In this document: in pieces, positions 1 through 11,800 of the stretch
Numbering within the stretch: the first letter of the stretch is position 1
Layout of the letters: each line of letters opens with the position of its first letter
Origin: JANXQG01 sp963709175
Lineage (GTDB): Bacteria; Planctomycetota; Planctomycetia; Pirellulales; Thermoguttaceae
Direction of reading: 5' to 3'
Assembly: GCA_963709175.1 (NCBI GenBank)
Contig: CAVPVK010000005.1
Coordinates: forward strand, 1 to 64,000
DNA length: 64,000 bases
The notes under the pieces: model-generated
Told to the model about the DNA's origin: nothing
The model's database searches: none
What the model saw: the letters and a program-made list of their open reading frames with translations, nothing else
Position numbers and translations under genes: made by a program

Positions 1-343
1 AGAGCGGACGAGTGGGGACGTCCATCACGGGGGAAGAATGCGCTTGCCTTCGCCGCGGTTCCGATCCCCGAAATCTTGCTGTAGAACGAGTACTCCACAT
101 GTTCTGCGCGGAGGCCGAATCGCTCAATATGGCTTCGGCCGCCATGTTCCAACCGGTCAATGAAGGCCTGATCCAGGTGAGGCCTTTTACCGCGGACCTG
201 ACCGCCATGGGACAGGTCGTTCGCGTTCTTCCGCGGGGAAGAATGCGCCTTGCATTTGCCGCCATCCGGAATAGCCTTAGTAGATATCGCGGGCCGGGAT
301 GTGAGGGCTCGCGGAGGATTGTATCCGACCCAAGGAGCCTGAT
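1..343. other. No supported gene
   Basis: I see no convincing coding sequence here. An open frame at 12-347 on the plus strand has no recognisable motif and runs into the start of the next gene. A short direct repeat (GGGGAAGAATGCGC, near 30 and 235) is the only structure noticed. Confidence 0.4.
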
Positions 344-3300
344 ATGACAAGCAATCAACGACCGCGAGTTTACATTGCCGGAACTGCGCCGGCGTGTTCC
401 GGCCTACCCTTCCGTGTCGTTGCGGCCCTCGTCGCGTGCCTGGTGTTGCCCGTCAACGCTGCGTTTGCGCAGACCGCTGCCGGCAGGCCGGGCATCGTCA
501 GTCACCTCCTGGTGCTTTCCGACAAGTCGGAAGACGTGTCGAGCCCCGAGGCCTGGGCCAAGACCTATATCAAGCCGGGTATGAGCGACCAGGAAAAGGC
601 CCTGGCCATCTGGAAGACGGTGGTGCGCTACCGCCACCAGACCAACCCGCCCAACGAGTTCCTCTCGCCCGAGATCAATGTACACGATCCGTTGAAGACC
701 ATACACGTTTACGGCGTGGGCATCTGCTGCTGTGCCAGCAGCAACGTCTGCGGCCTGGCCCGTTACCTGGGCATGCGGGCCCGCGGCAGGGCCATCAACG
801 TGCACATGATCAGCGAGGTCTTCTACGGCGGCGGTTGGCACATGATCGACGGCTCGCTGATGAACTACTTCTTCATGCCCGACGGCACGCTCGCCCCGGC
901 CGACGAGATCCACAAAGCGGTCGTCCAATGGCACGAGAAGAATCCCGGCTACCGGGGCGATTCGGGCAAGCTCGCGCAGTTTGCCGCCGGCGGCAACTGG
1001 CGGAAGGCAGGTCCGCCTTTGCTGGCCACTTGCCCCGTGTTTCTCGACAGCGGCTTCAACCCTGCCGGCGTGCACGGTTGGCACGCGACGATGGGCGAGT
1101 ACGACTATAAGAACGCCCCGGAATACGAGTACTGGCCGTCGATGGGCTATCAGTTGAATGTCCAGCTTCGCGAGGGCGAGAAGCTCACGCGCAACTGGTC
1201 TAATAAGGGCAAGCTCATCGATTGGGTCGACGCCGACATACTGGAGGGCGGCAAGAACATCTTGGGCCTGCAACGGCAGCTCGGCGACAAGGCCCCCGGC
1301 CGGATCGGCAACGGCGTGTTGGAATACCATGTGCCGCTGGCCAGCGGCGGCTTTCGCGGCGGGGCCCTGGTGGCGGAGAACCTGGCCTCGACCAGCGAGG
1401 ATGGGGCCGCCCCGGCCGTCCACGTGAAGGACTCGGCCCAGCCCGGCGTACTCGTGCTCCGCATGCCGACCAGCTATGTCTACGTGTCCGGCACGCTGGC
1501 TTTCAAGGCCGTAGTCGGCAATGGCGGCGGTGTGGCGGTCTCGTTCAGTGATAACCAAGGCATGGATTGGAAGAGAATCGCCGACGTTAAGGCCAGCGGC
1601 GAGCAGAAAATCGACCTCACGTTGGCCGTTTTCCGCCGATACGACTATCGTCTGAAGTTCGAGCTGACGGGCAAAGGCACCGGCCTGGACAGCCTCGACA
1701 TCACGCACGACGTGCAGCATTCGCAGGCCCCGCTGCCAACCCTGACGGAAGGCAAGAACACGATCACACTGGCCGCCGGTCCGCAGGAGGGCACGATCAC
1801 GCTGGAGGGCAATACCGACCCGGCCGCAGCCCCGTGGAAGCAACTTAGCATCAAGGACTTCCACTTGGCGTTGAACAACGCCGAACTCCGCTGGGCCCGC
1901 CCGCACGGCAAGGGCGACGTGACCTTCAAGATCCCCACTCCGGGCGACATTACCCGCGTCCGCATGAACCTCGGCTACCGTCTTCGCGACGCCAATGACA
2001 GCTACACGATTCTGGTCTCTTGCGACGACGGCAAGACGTTCAAGCAGGCCGGACGCTTGTCCGGCCCCACTGCGGGTTGCACGAAATACCTCACCTTCTC
2101 CGACGTTCCCTCCGGCGCACGAACGGCCCTGGTGAAGCTCGAAGGCAAGGAGGTCAACACCGTGTGCCTGTTCGGCCTGAGGATCGACGTGGACTACATG
2201 GAGCCTAGGGGTGGATTCCGGCCGGTGAAGATCACCTATCTCTGGGAGGAGAACGGCCAACCGAAGACCGACGTCCACCTCGCCGTGCAGCCGCGGGAGA
2301 CATACGAGATCACCTGCGGGCCCAAGACGGTGGTCAAGACCTTTAGCCTGGAACTTGCAGACCTGCGCAGCCAGCCGCCGGCTGAGGTTAGCGAGCGCCA
2401 GAAGCAAGACGCCGAGATCGACCGGCGGCGCAAGGTCCATTCCACGTGCGCGACCCCGGAACCGCGCGTGACCATTGAGAACCAGAAGCTGCGGCTGGAC
2501 TTTGATCCGCGGACTTCCGGCACGGACTATAACTATATTTGGATTCGTCGCCCCGACACCAACCATTGGGAGCGGGTGCACAATTTCGGCGTCGACGTGG
2601 CTTCCTTCAATTCCGTCGACCGGCGGGAAACGAATTGCATCGGAATCAATCTCTCCCTGCAGCGCGTTGGCCGCACGATGAAGGTCACCTATCCTTCGCC
2701 CTTGGTGCAGTACCGCCAGTTCGACGACCGGATCGGCACGCCCGCGCTAGTCCGCAAGTATCCGGACTTCACGGCCGACGAGACCCGCCGCCTGATCCAT
2801 GCCGACGCCTCGGTCGAGTTCCACTACGAGATCGACCCGCAGCGGCCGAGTTACGTGGTATCCGGGCGGGTGCTTCAGGGGCGGATCAGCTCGATCGTTT
2901 ACATCGTCGACGCCCTCTGGACCGACAACCACTTCCTGCCGACCCACGAATTGGTCGAGGGGCAACCCGAATTCGATTGTGCGCGGCCCGAGGCCAAAAA
3001 GGCGTGCGCCCAGGTGCCGTTGGAAAAGGCCCGCTATGCGATTTTCTATCGCCGCGACGGCCAGGGGTTGCCGTTTGCGCTAGTGCGGCTGAGGCCGGAC
3101 CGGGCCCGCGTGTGCAACTACTTCGACAACTGGAAGTGCCTTTACGACTTCCACACGTCGGAGTTGAACCAGCAGTTCGTGGCCGACGATCCGCCGGTGA
3201 CCGGCGCCAACGACACGGGCTACATCACCTCGCCGCGGGGCGACGGCACACTGCCGGCGGTGCGGGTGGTTTTCTTCCCGGAGTTAGGCTGGGGGCAGGG

Positions 3301-3361
3301 AGGGCAAGGGGACGAGTTGAGAAAGAAGATCGAGGAATCGCTGCGGCGCGATTATCAGTAG
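344..3361 (+). CDS. Secreted transglutaminase-like protein
   Basis: A 1005-residue protein with a hydrophobic N-terminal segment (about residues 23-43, ending AFAQ) that fits a signal peptide. Residues 120-172 look like a transglutaminase/cysteine-peptidase-like core: a CCC run at 128-130 supplies the candidate nucleophile, H154 lies in HMISEV, and W165-H166-x-x-D169 supplies the His/Asp end of the triad. The remaining 800 residues hold beta-rich segments I cannot assign. ATG 344 is supported by AAGGAG at 332-337. The stop overlaps the stop of the convergent gene by a few bases. Catalysis (cross-linking or proteolysis) is inferred from the core only; substrate unknown. Confidence is high for a real secreted protein, moderate for the fold. 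Confidence 0.8.
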   Translation: MTSNQRPRVYIAGTAPACSGLPFRVVAALVACLVLPVNAAFAQTAAGRPGIVSHLLVLSDKSEDVSSPEAWAKTYIKPGMSDQEKALAIWKTVVRYRHQTNPPNEFLSPEINVHDPLKTIHVYGVGICCCASSNVCGLARYLGMRARGRAINVHMISEVFYGGGWHMIDGSLMNYFFMPDGTLAPADEIHKAVVQWHEKNPGYRGDSGKLAQFAAGGNWRKAGPPLLATCPVFLDSGFNPAGVHGWHATMGEYDYKNAPEYEYWPSMGYQLNVQLREGEKLTRNWSNKGKLIDWVDADILEGGKNILGLQRQLGDKAPGRIGNGVLEYHVPLASGGFRGGALVAENLASTSEDGAAPAVHVKDSAQPGVLVLRMPTSYVYVSGTLAFKAVVGNGGGVAVSFSDNQGMDWKRIADVKASGEQKIDLTLAVFRRYDYRLKFELTGKGTGLDSLDITHDVQHSQAPLPTLTEGKNTITLAAGPQEGTITLEGNTDPAAAPWKQLSIKDFHLALNNAELRWARPHGKGDVTFKIPTPGDITRVRMNLGYRLRDANDSYTILVSCDDGKTFKQAGRLSGPTAGCTKYLTFSDVPSGARTALVKLEGKEVNTVCLFGLRIDVDYMEPRGGFRPVKITYLWEENGQPKTDVHLAVQPRETYEITCGPKTVVKTFSLELADLRSQPPAEVSERQKQDAEIDRRRKVHSTCATPEPRVTIENQKLRLDFDPRTSGTDYNYIWIRRPDTNHWERVHNFGVDVASFNSVDRRETNCIGINLSLQRVGRTMKVTYPSPLVQYRQFDDRIGTPALVRKYPDFTADETRRLIHADASVEFHYEIDPQRPSYVVSGRVLQGRISSIVYIVDALWTDNHFLPTHELVEGQPEFDCARPEAKKACAQVPLEKARYAIFYRRDGQGLPFALVRLRPDRARVCNYFDNWKCLYDFHTSELNQQFVADDPPVTGANDTGYITSPRGDGTLPAVRVVFFPELGWGQGGQGDELRKKIEESLRRDYQ

Positions 3362-6113
3362 CTCACCCTCACGGCAACCGTACCCGTCAGTCCCTTGAGT
3401 TCAACCGTTTCCCTGTCCCGGCTGAAAGCCTTCCAGTCCTTTCCATTGACGGTCACGCCTTTGATCGGCGCGGCCCTGGGATGGCGAAAACGCAGCAGAA
3501 CCAACTTGGGCGGGTTGCGGGACGGCATCTCCACGCTTGCGGTGATCTTGTCGTGGTCCACGTCGGAGACGATTTCGAAGGCCGTCGCGCCGAAGTGCGT
3601 TGGCGCGTTCTTCACCGAGATCTTATTGCCCTGTTCCAGCCACGTCCGCGGCGTGGCCCGGGCCATCCACAGACGGTCGCCCTGTTCCATCACCAACATA
3701 TTGCGGAAACGTTCCAGAAAGGCCGCTTCCTCGAAAATCTTATCCGGCGGACCATGGACCGCGTGCTCGTTGAAGACGTATCCACTGCCGGGGAGGATAT
3801 CGACGGCATAACAGTTCAGGAACGAACGAATGAATACGGGGATGTCGTCGCCGGCGAGGTGCACGTTCGCCGTGCGCTCCAATCCACCCTGATACTGCCA
3901 ACCGGCGGTGAACCAATCGCGACCGTTGACATACGGATTCTCCAGAAGCAGGCGATCTTCCAGCACGTCGAAATAACCTTGGACCCGCACATCGCCGGGA
4001 GGCAGAAGCGCCGCCGGACTGATCAGCGCCGCCGCCGACTGGACCGTTTCCCAATACATCGGGCCGACGTGACTTCCAGAACCGTCCCGTTTCCACCCCC
4101 ATGCGCCGGTGGACAGGCCCCGCACGTAGCAGGCGAAGGGAATGACCGAATGGAACGTGCCGTCGCGGACCGGCACGACCGGCGAAAGGGTAATCGTCCG
4201 CTGGACGGCCGTCAGCAGGTCTTTACGATACGCTTCGGCCTCGGCCTTGAGCCGAGCGCCTTCCACCGGATCGACCGTTGCCAATGCCTCGGCGAAGTTC
4301 GCCACGGCGACCCAATAGTACGCCTCGCATTCGTAGAACTGCATCCAGAGCCCGCCGCTGTCCGGCGTCACCTGCTGCGCGGGTTGCAGTCCCTTGCACC
4401 ACAATCGTTCGCCGCCCGGCAGCATGTCTTTTATGACGCGCCGCTGGCGCAAGATCCATTCGACGTTGGCCTTGATGCGCGGCGCAGAGGCCCTAAACCA
4501 CTGCCTGTCGCCGGTGAGTCGATAGTGTTCGACCAACGCCCAGCCGATGGATCCCGGCCCGAAAGCGTGAACTCCATCCATGTGTCCGCCGGCGCCTGGC
4601 GGACCTACGGCGTGCGTCAGGCAACCGTGTCCTTCCGAGAACAGCCCGTTGGGTCGGTCGGGCAGCGCCCATGGGTGATGGCCGGTCGAATTGGGATCCA
4701 TCGGCAGCGAGACCCACTGGTCGAACCCGTCGGCGGCCGCCTGGTGCGCGCCCATCAGGTCCAGAGCCGCGAGAACCAAATACGTCTCGGCCCCCAGGAT
4801 ACCGTAGGGATAGTCGTTGAACCAGAGCCGCCCATTCTGCGGGTGCTTCTGGCAATGTCGGAGCAAATGCCAGACTCCCAGGTTCCATTGGGCCGTGAGC
4901 CGCTGCGAGGGCACCTGCACCTGCATGGGCGGCGTGAATCCCTTGGGGGCGGTGGGATGAGGCGGCAGGTTGCCGCCGCGCATGGCGGTGACGGCGCCCT
5001 CCCATGTCTGTTCTTCATGTCTGCGGATTTGTTGGCGGATGGTGCTCAGTTTCCGCGTTTGGAGTTCCTTGATGAACTCGCGGGCGCTGGCCGCCTGCGA
5101 GGCTAGCGCGAAGGGAGCTTGCGAATCCTGCACGGGTTTGGCCGGGAGCGGCGACAGCGGTGTTGTCCGACGGACGAAGAAACCGAACTCGGGCGCAGGA
5201 TGGGCCCGTTCTCCAGGTCCGCCGCCAGGAACGAAAAACTGCCGGACCTGGTCCATACCGTGACAATCGTCCTGGCGACGTCTTCATCTTGACTGGTGAA
5301 CGGCATGGTCCGCCGCCACTTCGACGTGCCCATGTACAACAGACTCGCCTTCACGCCGCGGCGCGGGCCGCTCTTGCCGGCAGATGTCCAGGAAGTCGCA
5401 TCGATCACCGCAGTCCCCGTGTCTTGGTCCAGCGGCGTCAATCCGGCCATTCTGCCGTCGTAAATCTCCATGCAACCGCCGTAGTTCTTTGCCGCCCTGC
5501 CCGGCTCGTATCCCCACTCGATCTCGAAATCCATCTTCTTCCATTTGTCCGGCACCAACACGCGAAGCGTCGGCACCGCGTACTCGGCCGCCGCCTTGTT
5601 GCCAGAAATACCGATCACTAGTCCGCACGCATCCGATAAGCCGTAGGAGTAGGTTCGCCCATCTGCGGATAGGGTGGGGGTAACGTTTTTCTGCGCCGCT
5701 TTCAAATGGTTCCACCATGAACTGGCCGTGCCTTCGTTATCCAATGTCGTGAAGGTCAATTCATCGGCCGCAGGACGATTCTTGACATCGGCGGCCCAGG
5801 TCAGCTCCACTCGGCGGATCGGGCGGATCTCTTCCCAAAGCAGGGCGCACAAGACCCGTTTGATCGCCGGGGCATTCATATCCATCGGCTTGTTCAGCGG
5901 CATGCCGGCGTAATGCATGAGTGCCAACCAGCTTTCCGGCGAGTTCTCTTCCGGCTTGCGATCGGCCCGGTAGAGATAGGCGCTGGGTGCAATGTCGGCT
6001 GGCTGCCCCACCAGTTGGTCAAGCTCCGGGGCGGTCGCGGCAATGCTCGACACCGCGTTAGTCGCGTGGAGAAAGAACAAAACCACGATCAGTTGCATCG
6101 CACAAGTTCTCAT
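3355..6113 (-). CDS. Secreted six-hairpin glycosidase-like protein, frameshifted
   Basis: The intended product is about 918 residues, read in two frames that join near 5190 (the first frame ends ...LENGPILRP, the second resumes ...EFGFFVRRT). ATG 6113 is preceded by AAGGAG (6120-6125) and opens a signal peptide (MRTCAMQLIVVLFFLHATNA). The N-terminal third is a beta-rich, carbohydrate-binding-like region. The C-terminal part (for example GAETYLVLAALDLMGA and WLRQR-type helices, with tryptophan-rich stretches) resembles alpha/alpha-toroid glycosidases. It probably acts on extracellular polysaccharide; the GH family is not identified. The break is a single-base indel, so assembly error is as likely as a pseudogene. 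It follows the histidine kinase gene on the same strand. Confidence 0.65.
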
Positions 6114-6150
6114 GTCACGCTCCTTTTCGCTTCGATTCACGGCCTGTCGT

Positions 6151-7691
6151 TCAGGGATCGACTTCTTTTTCCACGACGGGCAACTCGACGATAACCCGCG
6201 TGCCCTTGCCCACCGCGGTGTGGATGCCGCATTTTCCACCTAGGAGCTTGCGCGCTGCCGGATCCCTTCCAGCCCATAGCGGTTCTTGGGAGCCGCCTTC
6301 GGGTCGAACCCCGCCCCCCAATCTCGCACCTCAATGCGAATGCGATCCTGACGCTGCACGAGCCGAACTCTTACGCGCGGGCTTTGGCTGTGCTGGCAGG
6401 CATTCGCCAGGGCTTCCTGGCAGATGCGGTAGATGGCGTTTTCCAGGGTTGGATCGAGGCGGTCAAATTCGACCTTACTGAAATTCTCTATGCGGGGGCC
6501 CTTCTCGCGGCTTTGTTCGTGAATCAGATGGGCGATCGCCTCGACCACGCCCGATTCGTCGAGAATTGGCGGGCGGACGCCGGCAATGAGGCGTCGGGTC
6601 TCGAAATGGGCCTGCCGCAGCATCATCACGCCGGCCTTGTAGGCCTTGACTGCATCCTTGGGACGCTTGTCGTTGAACTGCTCGAAGACCTGGAACTGCA
6701 TGATTGCCCCGGCCAGTTGCTGGGCCAGGCCGTCGTGGATGTCGTAGGCGATGAGCTGCCGCTCGTGGTCGCTCGATTGCAGCAAATGCTTGAGGTTGAG
6801 GTGCTCTTTCGCCAGGGCCTCCTGGGCCTGCTTGCGCTCCGTGACGTCGCGGAAGAGGGCCAGTAGACAACGCCGGCCCTCGTACAGGATCGGGCGCCCC
6901 GTGATATCCGCATAAAAGATGGTACCGTCCTTGCGGAGGACTGGCCGCTCCTCGTTCATCGAGACTTTTCCATCAGCCACCGCCTGAAATCTCCACAAGT
7001 CGTTCTCGACTTCTTCGCGGGGATGCAAGTCGGCAATCGTCCGCTCCAGTAATTCCGGCTCCTCGTAGCCAAACATGCGGCAGAGAGCCCGATTGGCCCG
7101 CTGGATTTGTCGCGTCTCGATATCGGTGATAAGCAACCCCTCGACCATGCCGTCGATGATGGTTTGGACCCGTTGGTCCAACTCGTCGTGGGCCTTCCTC
7201 AAAGCCTCTTCGGCGAACTTGCGGGCGGTGATGTTGTGGCACACTCCCATGACCGAGGTCGTTTCGCCCCTGTCGTCGCGAAGGGGAAGCAAATGGATGC
7301 GGAGCCAGACCTCTTGCGGGCCGAAATGAAAGAGTTCGTCTTCCTCAAGGACCTCGCCGGTGACGAAGACTTTGGCGATTCTTGCTATGTGGGCCTGAGC
7401 CATCTCCGGCGGAAACAGGTCGGCCTGCTGCCTGCCAACGATGTCGCTCACGGGCCGTCCGATGCACTGCGAGGCGGCCTGGTTGGCGTAGAGCAGCGTT
7501 CCTTGCCGGCTGAGGATGTAGATGATGTCCCGCGTCGATTCCGCCAAAGCGCGATAGCGGCGTTCGCTTTCCCGCAATTCGTTCTCAGCCAGCCGGCGTT
7601 GACAATCGACGCCCTCCAGGGCTGCCACTTGCCGCTGCAAGTCCGCCAGTTCCACGAGGAGTTGTTGCCTGGTCTTTTCTTGGTCGTCCAC
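6151..7691 (-). CDS. PAS-PAS sensor histidine kinase (NarL-type), frameshifted near the end
   Basis: Two PAS domains (about residues 45-160 and 175-290) are followed by a HisKA_3 dimerisation helix with the phospho-accepting His in YDIHDGLAQQ, then an HATPase_c domain with N-box (ALANACQHS) and G-box (DWGAGFD). The reading frame stops at 6240 after GIRQRASS. One missing base near 6250 hides the last 30 residues, which are intact in the next frame (LLGGKCGIHTAVGKGTRVI) and end at 6151. Start is GTG 7691. No membrane segment is visible, so it is probably a cytoplasmic sensor. No response regulator is adjacent; the gene just downstream encodes the secreted glycosidase-like protein, a possible but unproven target. 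Confidence 0.8.
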
Positions 7692-7812
7692 AATAGAGGC
7701 TGTGCTTCCCCGGTGCCGCGTTCATCCCGACTTAAGCCGCTATTGTAGTCGATCCGGACGACGCTGCGAGTGGGGGCAAGCCATGACCCGAACAAGCGGG
7801 CAACCGCAAACG

Positions 7813-8628
7813 CTATTTGGCCGCAGCGGCCACAGCCGTGCCGGCCGGTCTACCATACTTCTCCGCCCACGTCTGAAAAACCTTTTTCTCGTGTGTAAGG
7901 TACGGATACTTGGTCTTGGCGAGGTAGAATGCCTGGGCAACCTCGACGGCCCCGTCGGCAAAGGTCTTACTGTCTTGGGCCTCGGCCACTTTCGACTGAT
8001 TAAGCAATTCAAGTAGTTCGCTGCGCATCGCCGGCCGTACCATTGCCGAGGGAAAGAGGTCTGCCGTCAACGTTGCCAACTCCGCAAGGGCAGGCTGCCG
8101 ACTCTCGACGCGGGCAGCGAATTCCGCTTTGGCCTTCTCCTCCGCCGCACGGCGGGCTGCGGCCGCTGGGTTGGTATCGGGCGCGGCAGGCGCGGGCCGG
8201 CTCGTCCGCAGGCGGGCAAGCGCGGCCCTCTCGCTCGCGAGTTGCCGTTGGCAATTCTGGTTGGCCAGTTCCTCGGCTTGCACTCGCGTCTTGGCAGCCT
8301 CCAAGCTTTCGCGCTCGGTCTTGAGAGCCGCCTTTTCGCCCGCTATAAACGCCTGGGTGGCGCGGTCTTTGGCCGACGCCTCCTGCCGGGCCGTTTCCAA
8401 GGCCGTACGCTGCTGCTGGACCTCCTGGAGGGTCGCCTCGTTCTTGGCCTCCAGGTCGCGAAGGTCCTTTTCTTTCTGGAGCAATTGCGCCAATTGATCG
8501 TTCTGCGTTTTTACCAGATCCAAGAGGAGTTTTTCCTGTACAAGCGGCTGCGCAGGTTCATTCTCATGAGTGCCGCAACCGGTAACCATGAGGGTCCCGG
8601 CCAAGAGAGAAAAAAGCCACGGTTTCAT
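7813..8628 (-). CDS. Coiled-coil lipoprotein of unknown function
   Basis: A 271-residue protein. The N-terminus MKPWLFSLLAGTLMVTGCG carries a lipobox (VTGC), so lipidation and membrane anchoring are expected. Residues 30-150 are a long Gln/Glu/Lys/Ala-rich coiled coil, then an Ala/Pro linker, then a compact C-terminal domain (about 165-265) without a family I recognise. Upstream (8692-8723) lies a perfect inverted repeat that could be an operator. No function is assigned. Confidence 0.7.
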   Translation of the reverse strand: MKPWLFSLLAGTLMVTGCGTHENEPAQPLVQEKLLLDLVKTQNDQLAQLLQKEKDLRDLEAKNEATLQEVQQQRTALETARQEASAKDRATQAFIAGEKAALKTERESLEAAKTRVQAEELANQNCQRQLASERAALARLRTSRPAPAAPDTNPAAAARRAAEEKAKAEFAARVESRQPALAELATLTADLFPSAMVRPAMRSELLELLNQSKVAEAQDSKTFADGAVEVAQAFYLAKTKYPYLTHEKKVFQTWAEKYGRPAGTAVAAAAK

Positions 8629-8691
8629 GATCGTAAGCCTTCGGGGTGGGAATCACGTGAAGAGATGAGGGCGGAGGCGCCTCGACCTGGC

Positions 8692-8723
8692 CCGTACGTC
8701 ATGCTTAGCAGCCTGACGTACGG
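8692..8723. promoter_or_regulatory. 10-bp perfect inverted repeat between putA and the lipoprotein gene
   Basis: CCGTACGTCA (8692-8701) and TGACGTACGG (8714-8723) are exact inverted copies separated by 12 nt. No T-run follows on either strand, so an operator or mRNA structure is likelier than a factor-independent terminator. It sits about 65 bp upstream of the lipoprotein start. Confidence 0.4.
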
Positions 8724-8846
8724 TTCGCGGCCCACTGGACGGGTTGGACAACGAACCAGGGAGGCGACTCCACCTGCTGTACGGATGACATGCTAGCAAG
8801 GTTCGCCGCGCATTGCACAGACTTTTGTCAAAAATCCGCCAGTTGA

Positions 8847-11800
8847 CTACAACACCGCTGCTCGCGGTTCGGACTCCCTCACGCCCAAGTTGCCGTAGCG
8901 GTGGTAGTCGTAGCTGATGCTTTGCTCCCGCACATACCAGAGCAACTCCAGGCGGCCTTCCCGCGAAACCGGTGCGGCGGCAAGATAAACGCCCGTCTTT
9001 GCCGCGGCCTGCCGCAGGACCAACGGCACGCGATCGGGCGCAGCGAAGCGGATGCGGTCGGTCTGGCCGTCGCCAATGATGACCGCCAGGTCCGCGTCGC
9101 TCTCCTCAACAAACTCGAAGTCGCCGGCCCATGGTTCGGTGAGTGCCTCCAGCCGCCGCAGCAGGCTCGTATGGCAGGCCGGCGGCGAGCATACCGTAGT
9201 CCGGCAACCCGCAATGCGGGCCGCCGCCAGCCGGGCGACGACCTCCCAGGGCGTGTCTTGGGGGTCGATGCGGACCCGCAATTCCCGCACCGGTACGTAG
9301 CGTCGCAGGTTGTCCTGGCCAATGAGCTTGAAATGATCGTGGCTCTGCCCGAACTCCTCGCGAAAACTCTGGGAGTAGCTCGCCACCGCGGCTATCGCCA
9401 GGGCCCGCTGCTGGTCATGTCTCGCTTCGCCGTCGGAAACCTCTCCCAGCACCTCGCACAAGCCGGCCAGGAGCGGATCGGCGAGCGTCGGGACGGCCAT
9501 TGGCGAACCGGCGGCCGGCGCCGCGTCTTCAAAATCGAGGAGCAGCGCCGCGTAGTTCGGACCGCCGGCCTTGACGCCCGGACCGAAGGCCGACTTGCCC
9601 ATGCCCCCAAACGGCTGGCGGAGCACGATCGCGCCCACGGTTGTGCGGTTGATGTAGAGGTTGCCGGCGCGGATATGGTCGCGCCACTGCTGCTGCTCGC
9701 GATCATCGAGGCTTTGCAGGCCCGCTGTCAGACCGTAGCCCGTCTGGTTCACCAACTCGATGGCCTCGGCGAGCTTCGCAAACCGCATCACGCCCAAGAC
9801 GGGGCCAAAGAACTCGGTCATGTGAGTGACGCTGCCGGGACGGACGCCGTACTTGACGCCGGGCGACCAGAGGTTGGGATTGTTCTCCAGCCGCTGCGGC
9901 AAGACGGCCCACGACTCGCCCGGCTCCAGCGTTTTCAGGGCATTCTCCAAATCACCGGAGGGGGGACGGATGAGCGGGCCAATCTTGCTTTCCAATCGCC
10001 ATGCGGATCCCACGCAGAGGCTGCCGACGGCGTCGCAGAGGGTCTGCTTGAACTTTGCGTCGTCGTAGACTTCCGCCTCCAAGAGCAGCAGCGACGTGGC
10101 AGAGCACTTCTGCCCGGCATGGCTGAATGCCGAGTGGATCACGTGCTTGACGGCCTGGTCGCGATCGGCCATGGCGGTGACGATGGTGGCGTTCTTGCCG
10201 CCCGTTTCGGCCAGAAGGCACAGCGCCGGGTTGTCGGCGAGCATGGTCAGGGCCGTTGCCGTTCCGCCGGTCAGGATCACCGCGTTGACGCCGCCGTGGT
10301 TGACGAGTTGCCGGCCCTCGCGTCCGCCGGAGCAGGGCGCCAGTTGCAGGGTTTTCTGCGACACGCCGGCCCGCCAGAAGCAGCGGCAGAGTTCCCATGC
10401 CACCAGCACGCTGTCGGAGGCCGGCTTGAGGATCACGGTATTGCCCGCCGCCAGGGCTGCCGCCACTCCGCCGCAGGGGATGGCGATGGGAAAGTTCCAG
10501 GGCGAGACCACGACCACCACGCCCTTGGGCCGCGCGGAGCGTCGGCTGCGTCTGCCACCAGCGGGCGTTGTCGCGGTAGAACTCGACGAAATCGACCGCT
10601 TCGGAGACCTCGGGGTCGGATTCGGCGATGGTTTTGCCGCCGTTGGCCAGCGCCGCGCCGATCAGATCGCCGCGGGCGCGGCGAATTCCTCGGCCACTCG
10701 GCCCAGCACCTCGAAGCGGCTATCGGCGCCATGGACCGCCAACCGTCGTCATCGGCCGCGGCCGTCTGGACGGCGCGATCTACGTCCTCGCTGCCGGCCT
10801 GGCGATAGCGGCCGACGACTACGCCCGGCCGCGATGGGTCGAGGCAGTCGCGGACCGGCCGACCATCGAGGATTTCTTCGCCCGCCAGCACCAGGGGAAT
10901 CTCAACCGCCTTTTCGCCGTGCCGCAGTTCCCAACGGGCGACAATTCGCTTCGCCCAGTCGCTGTTGTGCGGCAGGGAGAAATCGGTGTCGGGCTCGTTG
11001 ACCAGGCACTGCCAGCCCCGCGCGACCGCCGCCGATGGATTTGGAGGCAACTGGCGGTTCTGCGTCCGCCGCGGGGCGTTCGACACCCTTTGGGAAGCCC
11101 CGCAGGCTGCAACGAAGGCCGTCGCCAGATGCTGCCAATCGGGATGGTCCGGCTGGATGCGAAAGGCGTAGCGGAGGAAGTTCTCCGGGCCGGTGTTCTC
11201 GTCGAGTCGCCGGATCAGGTAGCCGATGGCATAGATGAAGTCCTTCTTCTCGCACACCGGTGCGTAGAGCAGCACGTTCCGCGTGCATTCGAAGAGCGCT
11301 CGGCGCTGAGGGTTGGCCATGCCTTCGAGCATCTCGAACTGCACCTTGTCCAGCAGGCCTTTCTCCGTCGCTTGCACGAGGCCGTAGGCCAGGTCGAAGA
11401 GGTTGTGCGAGGCGAGGCCCAGGCGGACGGCGGCGATATTTTCGGGCTTCATGGCCTCATCGACCATGCGATGGTAGTTGGCGTCGGTCTCGCACTTGGC
11501 GGTGTAGGGCGCTTGCGGCCAGGCCCGCTGGGCGGCCTCGAACCGCTCCATCTCCATGTTGGCCCCCTTGACCACACGGAGAGTGACCGGCGAACCGCCC
11601 GCCTCCAACCGCCGTCGCGCCCATTGGTTGATTTCCTGCTGGTAGCGGAAGGAATCGGGAATGTAGGCCTGCAAGACGATGCCCGCAGCGACGTTCTCCA
11701 GGCCCGGCCGCTCCAGGGTCCGCATGAACGCCTCGGCGGTGAGGCTCATGTCGCGGTATTCCTCCATGTCGAGATACACGAACTTGGGCACGACCGTGCC

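Noticed and set aside
404..2581. Long open frame on the minus strand opposite the transglutaminase-like gene
   Set aside because: It lies antisense to a well-supported gene, has His/Val/Ala/Arg-biased composition and no motif; typical shadow in GC-rich DNA.
2539..5106. 855-codon plus-strand frame
   Set aside because: Spans the ends of two convergent genes in wrong frames; composition is that of a shadow frame.
8901..10808. 635-codon plus-strand frame opposite putA
   Set aside because: Antisense to clear aldehyde dehydrogenase motifs; no start context or family features.
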